NCBI GenBank assembly: GCA_031180665.1
Contig: JAPSLP010000003.1
Coordinates: 1-64,000 of the forward strand
Length of the DNA stretch: 64,000 bases
Direction of reading: 5' to 3'
Source of the DNA: Cupriavidus sp.
Lineage (GTDB): Bacteria; Pseudomonadota; Gammaproteobacteria; Burkholderiales; Burkholderiaceae
Of this stretch, positions 25,788-33,753 are shown one piece after another. Made by a program: the position numbers and the translations under genes. Below the pieces are notes generated by a model, which worked only from the letters and a program-made list of their open reading frames with translations, had not been told where the DNA came from and made no database searches. The number at the start of each line of letters is the position of its first letter. Position 1 is the stretch's first letter.

Positions 25788-26939
25788 ATGAGCTCCTGGA
25801 TATCGATGGACGAGGCATGCCGACAGCTCGGCGTGCGACCGCAGACGATCTACGCCTACGTCAGCCGCGGCAAGCTCGAAGTCATGACCGACCCAGTCGA
25901 CACTCGCCGCAGCCTGTACCGCGCGGAGGACGTGGCGAGCCTCGCCAAACGCAAGCAAGCCGGCCGAAAGCACGAAACCCTCGCCACCAATACGCTGTTT
26001 GGCGCGGAACCGAGCATCCCGGCCGCGCTTTCCACCTTCGTACGCGAGCGGCTGTACTACCGAGGGCAGGACGCGGTGTCCCTGGCCGGCTCGGCCACCC
26101 TCGAAGACGTGGCGCAATTGCTGTGGGACGCGCAGCAAGCGGTGGACTTCTCGTGCTCCTCCCGGGTCGCCAACCCCGGACGTGTCGCGGCGTTCAAAAC
26201 CCTCGCTACGCTGGCCGCGACCGGCCACTCCACGCATGGGCGCATGACAAGGGTCCTGCATGTCGAATGCCAGAGCCTGGTCGGCCAACTCGCCAATGCG
26301 TTTGGCGCGCAACCGGGCCAACAACCGTTGCACCTTCGCTTTGCGCAAGGGTGGAAACAACCGGCGCACGTGGCCGAGCTTCTGCGGACGGCCATGGTCC
26401 TTTTGGTCGACCACGAACTGACGAGCTCCGCCTTTGCGGCTCGCATCACGGCATCAACGGGCGCCTCCCTGCCGGCCTGTCTTCTTGGAGGGCTCGCCAC
26501 GCTGTCCGGCCCCTTGCACGGCGACGCCTCGGGTCGCGTCAAGGCGCTATTCGATGAAGTGGGGCGGCAGGGCGAAGAACAGGTGATCGCGCATCATCTG
26601 TCTACGGGATTGCCTCTGCCTGGTTTCGGGCACCACCTGTATCCCGATGGCGATCCGCGGGCGGCAGCGTTGTTGGCGATGTTCGAGCCGCCGGAAGCGA
26701 TAGCGCGCTTCATCGAGAAGGCGACAAGGCTGACGGGGCTGCAGCCGAATATCGACGTCGCGCTGGCGGCGATGGTTATCCATTACGGGCTGCCGAACGA
26801 TGCTGCCTTTGCGATGTTTGCTACGGCGCGAAGCATTGGACTGCTCGCGCACAGCCTGGAGCAATTGGGAGTGGGGCAGGTGATACGGCCGCGGGGGCGG
26901 TATGTGGGGGTGGTGACGGGGAGGGGGGGAGAGCAGTGA
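25788..26939 (+). CDS. Citrate-synthase-family protein with N-terminal helix-turn-helix
   Basis: A 383-residue fusion. Residues about 3-60 read as a MerR/excisionase-type winged helix (SMDEACRQLGVRPQTIYAYV, then SRGKLEVMTDP). The rest is a citrate-synthase fold with the active-site regions LSGPLHGDASGRV and GFGHHLYPDGDPRAAA, matching the GFGHRxYxxxDPRA motif. The Asp loop near the end is not obvious, so citrate synthesis should not be assumed; citryl-CoA lyase-like chemistry or a sensor role are alternatives. A decayed fragment of a related gene lies at 32788. The ATG at 25788 is preferred over TTG 25773. Confidence 0.85.
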   Translation: MSSWISMDEACRQLGVRPQTIYAYVSRGKLEVMTDPVDTRRSLYRAEDVASLAKRKQAGRKHETLATNTLFGAEPSIPAALSTFVRERLYYRGQDAVSLAGSATLEDVAQLLWDAQQAVDFSCSSRVANPGRVAAFKTLATLAATGHSTHGRMTRVLHVECQSLVGQLANAFGAQPGQQPLHLRFAQGWKQPAHVAELLRTAMVLLVDHELTSSAFAARITASTGASLPACLLGGLATLSGPLHGDASGRVKALFDEVGRQGEEQVIAHHLSTGLPLPGFGHHLYPDGDPRAAALLAMFEPPEAIARFIEKATRLTGLQPNIDVALAAMVIHYGLPNDAAFAMFATARSIGLLAHSLEQLGVGQVIRPRGRYVGVVTGRGGEQ

Positions 26940-27252
26940 GGTTCGGGGAGCGATACGGTGGGCAAAATGCGCGTGTATAGCAGTGACAACGACTCCGGCC
27001 CACTCATGCGTCATTGAATCCGTTTCCTCCAGGGAGGACGTCGTCTGAAATCGAAATGATCGGAGGCGTCGATCCTTTCGCTCCGAGTTTCGAACGTGGA
27101 GGCCTCGGAGTAGTTGGCCAACGGGTCTCGTCTCCGGCAGCAAAGCGGTCACTCACGGGATTATCATGCAAGTCGGCACTCGTTCATTGGGGGCGTCGCT
27201 AAGGCTTGTGGCCGTATTGGTAGTTACGTTGCAACTTGCCGAGTTGCTGTTT
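26940..27252. other. Intergenic left edge of the low-GC island
   Basis: 313 bases between the citrate-synthase-like gene and the HEPN gene stop. I see no supported gene, integrase, tRNA or insertion-sequence end. Base composition shifts to lower GC here. The only clear element is the plus-strand terminator at its right end. Short open frames at 27014 and 27166 lack ribosome sites or recognisable content. Confidence 0.55.
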
Positions 27253-27254
27253 TT
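27231..27254 (+). terminator. Plus-strand rho-independent terminator
   Basis: GCAACT (27231-27236), loop TGCCG, AGTTGC (27242-27247), then TGTTTTT. It points away from the citrate-synthase-like gene and faces the HEPN gene end, so it would stop read-through into the island. Confidence 0.7.
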
Positions 27255-28614
27255 AGATCTGCGCCGTGTTAGCCTGGTCTTGAGGGAGTGGCGGTGGAGT
27301 TGCCTCAGGTGGCTGCGCAAATGCGGTGAGATACCCGGCGCCATTTTCTTCAAGAAGTAAGCAAAGCTCTCGCGTTTCGAAATGGTCTGATGCCGCGACC
27401 TTCTTTATAAACGTCGAGAATGCATGCGCACCGATTAGATCGGCACCGGTAAGCCTAGGCATCTGGATAATTCTAGTCAGATCATCCTTCGTCATTACAT
27501 CGAAGAGCGGCAGAATAATGCGCGTCATGACGTCGTTCGCCTGATTCCAACTTTTCACTTCTGAAAGGATCTCAAGTGCTCTCGGTCGTGTCAGCAATTC
27601 CGCACCGCTTACAATTGCGGCGGCTAGCTCATCGGCGCTGAATTGACATATGCGTGCCTCGATTGCTGTCTGAAGGGAGGGGATGCGATGAAGCCCATGA
27701 AGGCAGGGAATAACATCAGGCGCGGCGGAATGCTGGGTAAAATGGTTAACTTTGTCTCGGGCCTGCATACTGAGGCCATCCCAAGCCCAGATCACATGCG
27801 TTAATAAGGTGATGGCGAACGGTAATTGCTGGTCTGGTACTTCAATGATGACCTTGCCAAGTTGCTGCGTAACTCTCGGCTCTACCTCTCCGGGAAAGAT
27901 CGCAAAAGTGGCAGCAAGTGCAGCGCAAACCTGTTTCTTTCCAAAAAGATCGCGCCCTTCCGTAACGAAGTCGAAGATCAGCATGTCAATAAAGCCTCGC
28001 AGAAGCGAGGGGGTAGGGCGTCCAAGCGGGGACGCTCGAAGTTGAACGGCGGCCTTCTCCGCGTCGAGCGGGAAATACTGCGACGTTATCAGCGTTCTTA
28101 ACGTTGTAAGAGCAGCCTTTCCTTGGATAGGCGGTAACGCCAAGACATGGTGGACTGCGTTGCGCAGGTGGAGTCGGGCCTGTTCCGGACTAGGTTGATA
28201 GGGCTGGCCCATTCGCTGGAATGAGGGATGTGCACACCTGTGGCGGTCATCCCTTAGGCGATCCAGGTCAGTAAACTGGTGTTGATCAAAAAGCTGAAAT
28301 GAATCTCGACAAGTTTTGAGGATTGTTCGCTCGAATTCCAACGCGCTCTTGATGCCCTGTTCGTTACCAGCATCGATCTGCGCAAGATATGACTCGAAGC
28401 GAGTGTGTATCGTTGTCGCCGCGGCATCACCGTTGACGGATAGCTCGCGAATCTTGTCCACTAAATCGAACACAACCGCAATCCAAGTACTTACGATCGA
28501 AGCGCGGTATGCGCCTGCCCGGTAACACCGGATTGCCTCCTCAATGTACAGCTTTGAGTTTTCTGATCGACATTGTAGCGCGAGAATTTCGATATCAGAA
28601 ATATTTTCGATCAT
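27253..28614 (-). CDS. HEPN-motif protein of unknown function (island gene A)
   Basis: A 453-residue protein from ATG 28614; a GTG at 28626 would add four. The N-terminal 145 residues are helical, with AIRCYRAGAYRASIVSTWIA and a RHRCAHPSF segment. RHRCAH is an R-x4-H motif, the catalytic signature of HEPN RNases. The remaining about 300 residues are predicted helical and repeat-like (LLRGFIDMLIFDFVTEGRDL, ITLLTHVIWAWDGL) and resemble nothing I recognise. Codon use and GC are lower than outside. It is divergent from the B-C-D operon across a 259-bp gap with a perfect palindrome. An RNA-cleaving effector is plausible; unproven. Confidence 0.75.
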   Translation of the reverse strand: MIENISDIEILALQCRSENSKLYIEEAIRCYRAGAYRASIVSTWIAVVFDLVDKIRELSVNGDAAATTIHTRFESYLAQIDAGNEQGIKSALEFERTILKTCRDSFQLFDQHQFTDLDRLRDDRHRCAHPSFQRMGQPYQPSPEQARLHLRNAVHHVLALPPIQGKAALTTLRTLITSQYFPLDAEKAAVQLRASPLGRPTPSLLRGFIDMLIFDFVTEGRDLFGKKQVCAALAATFAIFPGEVEPRVTQQLGKVIIEVPDQQLPFAITLLTHVIWAWDGLSMQARDKVNHFTQHSAAPDVIPCLHGLHRIPSLQTAIEARICQFSADELAAAIVSGAELLTRPRALEILSEVKSWNQANDVMTRIILPLFDVMTKDDLTRIIQMPRLTGADLIGAHAFSTFIKKVAASDHFETRELCLLLEENGAGYLTAFAQPPEATPPPLPQDQANTAQI

Positions 28615-28692
28615 GGTCTGCTTCACAGTAGGTCTGCCGCCGCCGAAAGACCGTGAAAACTTCGATACGCTTGCGCAGGAGAAAGCCGTTGG

Positions 28693-28709
28693 AAGACTTT
28701 AGAAGTCTT
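28693..28709. promoter_or_regulatory. Perfect palindrome in the divergent island promoter
   Basis: AAGACTT-TAG-AAGTCTT (28693-28709) is a perfect 7-bp-arm palindrome between HEPN gene A and gene B, about 79 bases before the A start. Likely an operator, or a hairpin in the A leader. Near gene B, CATAAT (28834-28839) could be a -10. Confidence 0.5.
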
Positions 28710-28873
28710 TGTGGCAGTACACTGTAACACGTAGTCGGCGGTCAGCGGTGTCCGGCGGATCCAGTACTACACACGAATTGCGCGTCGGGCTACACCCTGC
28801 GGAGGTAGGGGCGCCCGCTTCCCTGCGGAGTGGCATAATTTTGGACTTTATTCTATGAGGGACTGGAGAAGAG

Positions 28874-29950
28874 ATGAGTGGTGGCGAAACAGCACCCACA
28901 GCGGAGATGGCGAATCGCGTATCGCGAGAAATCTTCGAGTGGTTTAGATGGAAGCGCGTCGATCTACTTGATCAGAACTTCACCTGCGTGAAGGCCACCA
29001 AGCACGCCGGAAAAGAAAAGGCGCAGCATACACATCCTGTTGACGTGGTGTTCAGTTATGTCGATCCATACCTTAATCGTCGGATCCTCATGAACATGGA
29101 TCTGAAGAGCTACTCCGTCAGCAGTATTTCGGCCTCGCCTGTGCGCGCTGCACTGAAGTCGTTGGCACAAACTATCGACTGTGCACGTTCCAGTGAGGAA
29201 TGGGACGCTCGATACAACGTTGATGAAGGTGATAGTGAGATTCGCGGCGCATTGTTTATCTACAACCATGATGCCGAGTACGATAAACATTTTTACGATA
29301 TCTTCAATCCAAAGCGGTCAGGTCGGTTTGAGCACGGTGAGCGGGGTATCCGCACCGAGAATTTGCCACTTGAACCGGACATGCTACTCCATGTAATCGA
29401 TCCCTTGTTGATCAACTACATGACGACAATTATTTCGGACGCAAATCGACTGCATCGAGAAGGTAGCTTTCCGGAAACCGCCTATCATTTCTTCTACCCC
29501 GAGTTGCGCAGGCATCGCGTGCTGGTCCGATCAGATGAGGCGCCAGCCACCATCGAGCAGATCGCCGGTCCGTTCCTCATCATCTCACACGACGCAGTGA
29601 CAAAGTACGATGAAAGGAAGAAGGAGAATGTAACCCGCTATGGTCCTGGCTATGTGATTTATTACAACAGACCAGGAAACAGCGCTGTGGAATTTATCTA
29701 TCTCTTCGATTACCTGGCAACTTACCAAATTCCGCAAGCTGGACAATCCCTGCGCATCCGCGTGGCACACCATCATCCACATAAGGATATTCGCAGTCAT
29801 TTCGAACGTGCAATCAATGGCTATTTGCACGACTGGGGCTTTGATGCTGCCAAACGAAAGATGTTGGAAGCAATAGAGCTAGAAATCCTTGAGATTGAAA
29901 AGAAGACCTTCTCAAAGGTGGAGCTGGGATGGGAAAAGGAGCGGCACTGA
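28874..29950 (+). CDS. Putative PD-(D/E)xK-type nuclease (island gene B)
   Basis: A 358-residue soluble protein, not recognised as a named family. The N-terminal region has SREIFEWFRWKRVDLLDQNF, then PVDVVF (Asp57) and, 19 residues on, ILMNMDLKSYS (Asp76, Lys78). That helix/PD/DxK spacing matches restriction-endonuclease-like folds. Later parts include ALFIYNHDAEYDKHFYDI and FYPELRRHRVLVRSDE, and a C-terminal coiled-looking helix (KMLEAIELEILEIEKKT). The start is supported by CTGGAGAAGAG. The next gene starts at the very next base. DNA cleavage is an inference from the motif. Confidence 0.7.
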   Translation: MSGGETAPTAEMANRVSREIFEWFRWKRVDLLDQNFTCVKATKHAGKEKAQHTHPVDVVFSYVDPYLNRRILMNMDLKSYSVSSISASPVRAALKSLAQTIDCARSSEEWDARYNVDEGDSEIRGALFIYNHDAEYDKHFYDIFNPKRSGRFEHGERGIRTENLPLEPDMLLHVIDPLLINYMTTIISDANRLHREGSFPETAYHFFYPELRRHRVLVRSDEAPATIEQIAGPFLIISHDAVTKYDERKKENVTRYGPGYVIYYNRPGNSAVEFIYLFDYLATYQIPQAGQSLRIRVAHHHPHKDIRSHFERAINGYLHDWGFDAAKRKMLEAIELEILEIEKKTFSKVELGWEKERH

Positions 29951-31006
29951 ATGGCTATTTATAGCGCTGGCGACAAGGCGATCTACGATGCGTTAAATCT
30001 GCCTGCTGTCACTAATCACCACCTACGCGAGTTGTTCATCAGCCGTGGAATCATTGTCTCGAAAGGCACGCCACGGCGCAGTCTCGCCGACTATTACTCT
30101 CGGCTGGCGCACGACTATCACGACTATCAGACCTTAGCCAAGCTGTTCGGTTCGCCGGTGCGTCGTGAACGACTGTCGTCACTGCGTGTGTCTTCCAATT
30201 CGCTCGAACTCGGCAAGTTCGAGGCGGCTGCCCATAAGCTCTGCAAAGGTATTCGGGCAGGAGGCGATATCGCTAATGTCCGGGTACGCGGAAATGGCGG
30301 CTTTGATATCGTTGTGAAATACAACGTCACGCAGTTCAATAACACGGAATTCCGTCAAGTCGTCGCCAAAGAGGCCACGATTACGGTTGAGGCGTCAGAC
30401 CGTGCCATCGTTATCAGCGGACCGCACAACGATCAGGTCGACGAATGGACCCGTACACTAATCGCCGACGTGAGCAAAGACACTGACGACTCGCTGGACA
30501 TCGATGAAGTGTCTCTGGCCCATTGTCCGGATGCCGTTGCACGGTCGAAATTTTTCATGGAGCTAATCAAGAGCGTTAATGGATTCAAGTTTTATGACGT
30601 CACCGACGCATATGTATACAAACCCAAGGTGAATGAGGATGTTGAGGAGGAGGACTCAGATCCGACAATCGACATGGGTGTGCATATCACGAAGGCGTCG
30701 CTTAAGGGGGAGGGGGTGCTGCAATCCGATGAGTTGAGAGTGCTTTTCTCAAAGGGATTCTACCTGTGGAAGATCGTGTGGCAATCCACCAAAGAGGACG
30801 TGCTAGAGCCGGATCTTTATGAGTTCGAAGCGCAATTCTCAGAACCAGAGACGTGTACTAGGTTTTCATATCTGCCTCGTGGTTTCTACAAAATGCAGGA
30901 AGACTCAAGCTTCAACAAGTCTCGGACCGGACTTGCCGATGGTGAGGACAAAAGCCTTGGACGGCTCATCGAAGAGGCGGCACGGGCAGTCGTGAGAGCG
31001 CTGTAA
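29951..31006 (+). CDS. Island gene C, unknown, possible N-terminal SAP-like domain
   Basis: A 351-residue protein starting directly after the gene B stop, with AAAGGAGCGG inside B as ribosome site. The first about 60 residues (AIYDALNLPAVTNHHLRELF, then SRGIIVSKGTPRRSLADYYS) resemble a small SAP/LEM-like helical DNA- or protein-binding fold. The middle is beta-rich (IANVRVRGNGGFDIVVKYNV), an acidic run (EDVEEEDSD) follows, and the C-terminus is helical. No enzyme motif is visible. Tight coupling with B suggests a complex partner or specificity subunit. Not recognised. Confidence 0.7.
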   Translation: MAIYSAGDKAIYDALNLPAVTNHHLRELFISRGIIVSKGTPRRSLADYYSRLAHDYHDYQTLAKLFGSPVRRERLSSLRVSSNSLELGKFEAAAHKLCKGIRAGGDIANVRVRGNGGFDIVVKYNVTQFNNTEFRQVVAKEATITVEASDRAIVISGPHNDQVDEWTRTLIADVSKDTDDSLDIDEVSLAHCPDAVARSKFFMELIKSVNGFKFYDVTDAYVYKPKVNEDVEEEDSDPTIDMGVHITKASLKGEGVLQSDELRVLFSKGFYLWKIVWQSTKEDVLEPDLYEFEAQFSEPETCTRFSYLPRGFYKMQEDSSFNKSRTGLADGEDKSLGRLIEEAARAVVRAL

Positions 31007-31017
31007 CGGGCGGCGAG

Positions 31018-31725
31018 ATGGGAATGACGAAGACCAAATGGATTGAGATGCACCTCGGTCTCGGGGTGCGCGCGGTAGCGGCTCGCATGGCGAAGTCAGC
31101 TTTCTCGGTCGACTCGGGCATGGGTTTCGAGCTTGTGCGTGTCCGGAGCAAACAGATTGAGGCGCGCTTCATCGAACGCTTCGTGCAGCGCGAGACGATC
31201 GAGGACCCTTTCGGGGAGGTCCAACACGTCGAATCTGTGCGCTACAACATTTTTCGCTTTTATCTGCTTGCCGTTAGCGGCAATCGGTACCTTTTGGTGC
31301 TAATCGATCCTCCCCGCTCGGTACGATCTCTCGTCACCTTGCTATCAGATTCCGTGGGAGCGGGTATGTCAGTGGAAGCTCTCCGCTTTGATGTATTGGA
31401 GATGCTGAACGTCATTCGCGCGTCGCCCGAGGTTGCTCATTTGGTAGTGCGCAAAGTCAAGGCAGTCGGCGCCATCTTGGGGGGACGCGCCAATGTGAGA
31501 TTGGAGCTCCAGTCTCAAGGCAGCGCGAACGACGACCTCCAAGCGGCCTTCCCAAATCTCTCGCCAGTAATTGAGCGCATTTCCTTTCAATTCGTTCACG
31601 ACGGAGAAGGCGAGGTCGCCGAGCTATCAGCTGCCGGTGCACTAGCAGCCAGCGAGCATTTGATTGAGACGTTTGTCTGGCTTATTGTTTCTGCATTAGA
31701 TCGGCAAGGCTCAAGTCTTATCTGA
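31018..31725 (+). CDS. Island gene D, unknown
   Basis: A 235-residue protein 11 bases after gene C, ribosome site GGCGAG; a second ATG at 31024 is an alternative start. It has mixed alpha/beta character (YNIFRFYLLAVSGNRYLLVL and SVRSLVTLLSDSVGAGMSVE) and a C-terminal amphipathic helix. No catalytic motif is seen. Composition is a little closer to the host than B and C. It ends the operon, 87 bases before the start of the duplicated scar. Function unknown; conserved operon position would make it part of the same system. Confidence 0.7.
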   Translation: MGMTKTKWIEMHLGLGVRAVAARMAKSAFSVDSGMGFELVRVRSKQIEARFIERFVQRETIEDPFGEVQHVESVRYNIFRFYLLAVSGNRYLLVLIDPPRSVRSLVTLLSDSVGAGMSVEALRFDVLEMLNVIRASPEVAHLVVRKVKAVGAILGGRANVRLELQSQGSANDDLQAAFPNLSPVIERISFQFVHDGEGEVAELSAAGALAASEHLIETFVWLIVSALDRQGSSLI

Positions 31726-31823
31726 ACTCGGGCCAATGCACTTACCGTATGGTAGTTGGCGGAAGACCGTAGGGACCTGATCGGCTGTATGTCGGCACGG
31801 CGTTCTACCGCCTCCTCAATCAA

Positions 31824-32676
31824 TCAACCTCCCCCCTCATCAAAAAACGGATACACCGGCCCATGATCCCCAATCGGCACCGCATGCGTAACCAACCCAT
31901 GCACCGGATGCCACCAATGCAGCAAAAACCCCGGCGGTTCCATCCGAAAGCGAGACTGCGCCTGCGGGTCGAGGTCTAGCGCCACCTGGTGGGCCGGGCC
32001 CGGCGCCGTCATCGCAATGGTGCCGCCAAACCGCCGAGTGATATGCCGATGCAGATGGCCGCACAGCACGCGTTCGACTTGCGGATGGCGCCTGACCACG
32101 ACCTCGAGCAGCGCGGCGTTCTCCAGGCCCTGCGGGTCCATATGGCCGATGCCTGTGTGGAAGGGCGGGTGATGCAGCATCAGCAGCGTAGGGCGTTCCG
32201 GGTCGACCGCCAGCGCGGCTTCCAGCCATGGCAACTGATCCGGTTCCACGCGGCCACCGCTATGGCGCGGCACGGTGCAGTCGAAAACGATCAACGTCAA
32301 CGGCCCTGCGTCGATGCGGTAGTGCACGGGCGAGTCGCCATCGCCTGCGGCGAACAGATAGGCGTGATCGGGGAACACGCGGCGCAGTGCTTCGCGGCTG
32401 TAGTGATTGCCGGGCATCAGCCGCACAGGTATCGGCAAGGTTTCCAGAATCCCCCGCAGGAAGCGATATTCGTCCTCGCTGCCGAAGTCGACCAGGTCTC
32501 CGGTCACCACGGCAATGTCGGGGCGCTGGGGCAGCGCCAATAGCGTATCGATGCACCGACGCAGCGCATCCGCGGTATCCACGCGGCGGTAGGACAGCTT
32601 GCCGCCGGCCTTGATATGCAGGTCCGTGATGTGGGCGACGAGGTAGGGCGTGGCCGGGGTAAGCGGTCTGCATCAT
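31824..32676 (-). pseudogene. Decayed copy of the metallophosphoesterase gene
   Basis: This is a damaged paralogue of the intact gene at 35961-36845. The start region MMQTA is kept (ATG at 32676), but a 23-base net deletion just after it shifts the frame, and the DxH metal motif falls out of frame. The conserved GNHD of the intact copy is GNHY here, and a small deletion near the end changes the C-terminus. A GTG at 32582 could begin a 252-residue fragment lacking the first metal site. It lies against the right side of the low-GC island. Expression of a partial product cannot be excluded, but activity is unlikely. Confidence 0.88.
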
Positions 32677-32787
32677 GCCGCGCTCCGTGCCGGCTCGGCG
32701 GGCACCGTCACCAGATGGCTGGTATCGATGCGCAGGCCAACGCGGTCGCGGGCCGCCAGCGGTCGCGTCGGGCGGCATCGAGCACGA
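32673..32787 (-). pseudogene. C-terminal scrap of the ABC ATPase gene
   Basis: About 115 bases match the 3' end of the ATPase gene at 36842-37918, including the stop overlapping the phosphodiesterase start. A single-base deletion and substitutions are present and the rest of the gene is missing. Confidence 0.85.
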
Positions 32788-32923
32788 ATCCCGACCGCGC
32801 TATCCACCTTCGTGCGCGAACGGCTGTACTACCGAAGGCACGATGCGGTGTCCCTGGGGGTTCGGCCACCCTTGAGGACCTGATGCAATTGCTGTGGGAC
32901 GCGCAGCAGCGGTGGACCTCTCG
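32788..32923 (+). pseudogene. Internal scrap of the HTH-citrate-synthase-like gene
   Basis: About 136 bases closely match 26015-26149 of the intact citrate-synthase-like gene (coding for FVRERLYYR and LLWDAQQ). At least two single-base deletions break the frame. It joins the ATPase scrap at the shared hexamer CGAGCA. The flanks 32924-33021 hold nothing recognisable. Confidence 0.88.
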
Positions 32924-33021
32924 TAAGACGCAGAGGCGGTCATCCTGGCGAGCCCCGGTTGTCACTCGTCGACCCATACCCGCCGACCAGTCTGCTCCAA
33001 AGCGGCCCTTCAGCCTAGCGC

Positions 33022-33753
33022 CTAGCTGCGTTCCACACTGTCGGCGAGTGCGCGCAGCAAGGCCGCACCATCTCCGGTCCAAGCGCTGCCGTGCATGCAG
33101 GCGAGCGTCGTCGGCTGCAAATCAGCGAGGCGTTCCAGCATTGCGCGGGCGCTCCTGGTGTGGGAGAAGTAGTCCATCTCGTTGCGGAACGCCTCGCTCG
33201 GTTCGAGGATGTCATCCGTGGTAAGCGGCGGATGATGTGAACCGCCTTGGGTAAACAAGTCGCCACAGAGCAGCGTTGCTGACGCGGTCTCCATGAGGAA
33301 GCCGCATTCCCATGCGTGCGGTAGATGCGGTGTATAAAGCCAGCGCACGCTATGCTGCCCGAGCGAGATTGTTTCGCCATCATCCAGCGCCAGTGGCGGC
33401 CGGTCGGCATAGTCACCAACCGAGACCATGGCCGCGATCTGGCCGCACAGCGGCTCCGCACGCGGCGCGGCTGCAAGAAACTCATTGAGTGCGCCGCATT
33501 CGTCGGCCTCGAAATGCGAGAAACCGACATAGCGCAAACGATCGATTGGCATGATCCGCCCGACCGCTTCTCCGACAACCGGAAACAGCCTGCGCAGGCC
33601 GGTATGAAATAGCAGCGGCTCGTCGTCGTCGATCAGGTACTGGTTGAAGGAGAATCCGCCACCACCAGGGATCTCGACCGGCGTGGAGATGCGATAGATG
33701 CGGTCCGCAATCTCATCGATTGTTGTACCGCTGGAAAGAGATACGGTCCCCAT
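33022..33753 (-). CDS. ODP-type metallo-beta-lactamase-fold protein (flavodiiron-like, no flavodoxin)
   Basis: A 243-residue MBL-fold protein of the oxygen-binding diiron class. YVGFSHFEADECGALNEF carries the H-x-E-x-D diiron ligands (about 80-84) in place of the usual HxHxDH; later ligands fit LPHAWECGF, LLCGDLFTQ and CMHGSAW. It stands alone without the flavodoxin domain of flavodiiron NO/O2 reductases, so it would need a separate electron donor or act as a sensor or hydrolase. AAAGGAG before ATG 33753 supports the start. Confidence 0.88.
   Translation of the reverse strand: MGTVSLSSGTTIDEIADRIYRISTPVEIPGGGGFSFNQYLIDDDEPLLFHTGLRRLFPVVGEAVGRIMPIDRLRYVGFSHFEADECGALNEFLAAAPRAEPLCGQIAAMVSVGDYADRPPLALDDGETISLGQHSVRWLYTPHLPHAWECGFLMETASATLLCGDLFTQGGSHHPPLTTDDILEPSEAFRNEMDYFSHTRSARAMLERLADLQPTTLACMHGSAWTGDGAALLRALADSVERS

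Larger units (their letters stand above)
31812..32787. repeat. Left copy of a roughly 1-kb near-identical direct repeat
   Basis: 31812-32787 matches 35957-36957 almost throughout, in the same orientation. It covers a phosphodiesterase gene and the last about 115 bases of the ABC ATPase gene. Differences include a 23-base deletion and small indels. The homology stops at CGAGCA, after which citrate-synthase-like sequence begins. Confidence 0.9.

Noticed and set aside
27166..27360. 64-residue hydrophobic plus-strand open frame at the island edge
   Set aside because: No ribosome site, overlaps the HEPN coding end and crosses a terminator.
32260..32778. 172-residue minus-strand open frame in the scar
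   Set aside because: It is the frameshifted reading of the phosphodiesterase copy joined to ATPase remnants, not a new gene.
26940..32923. Integrase, tRNA attachment site or insertion-sequence ends bounding the island
   Set aside because: I searched both edges by eye for recombinase motifs, tRNA ends and inverted termini and found none; only the duplicated scar is present.
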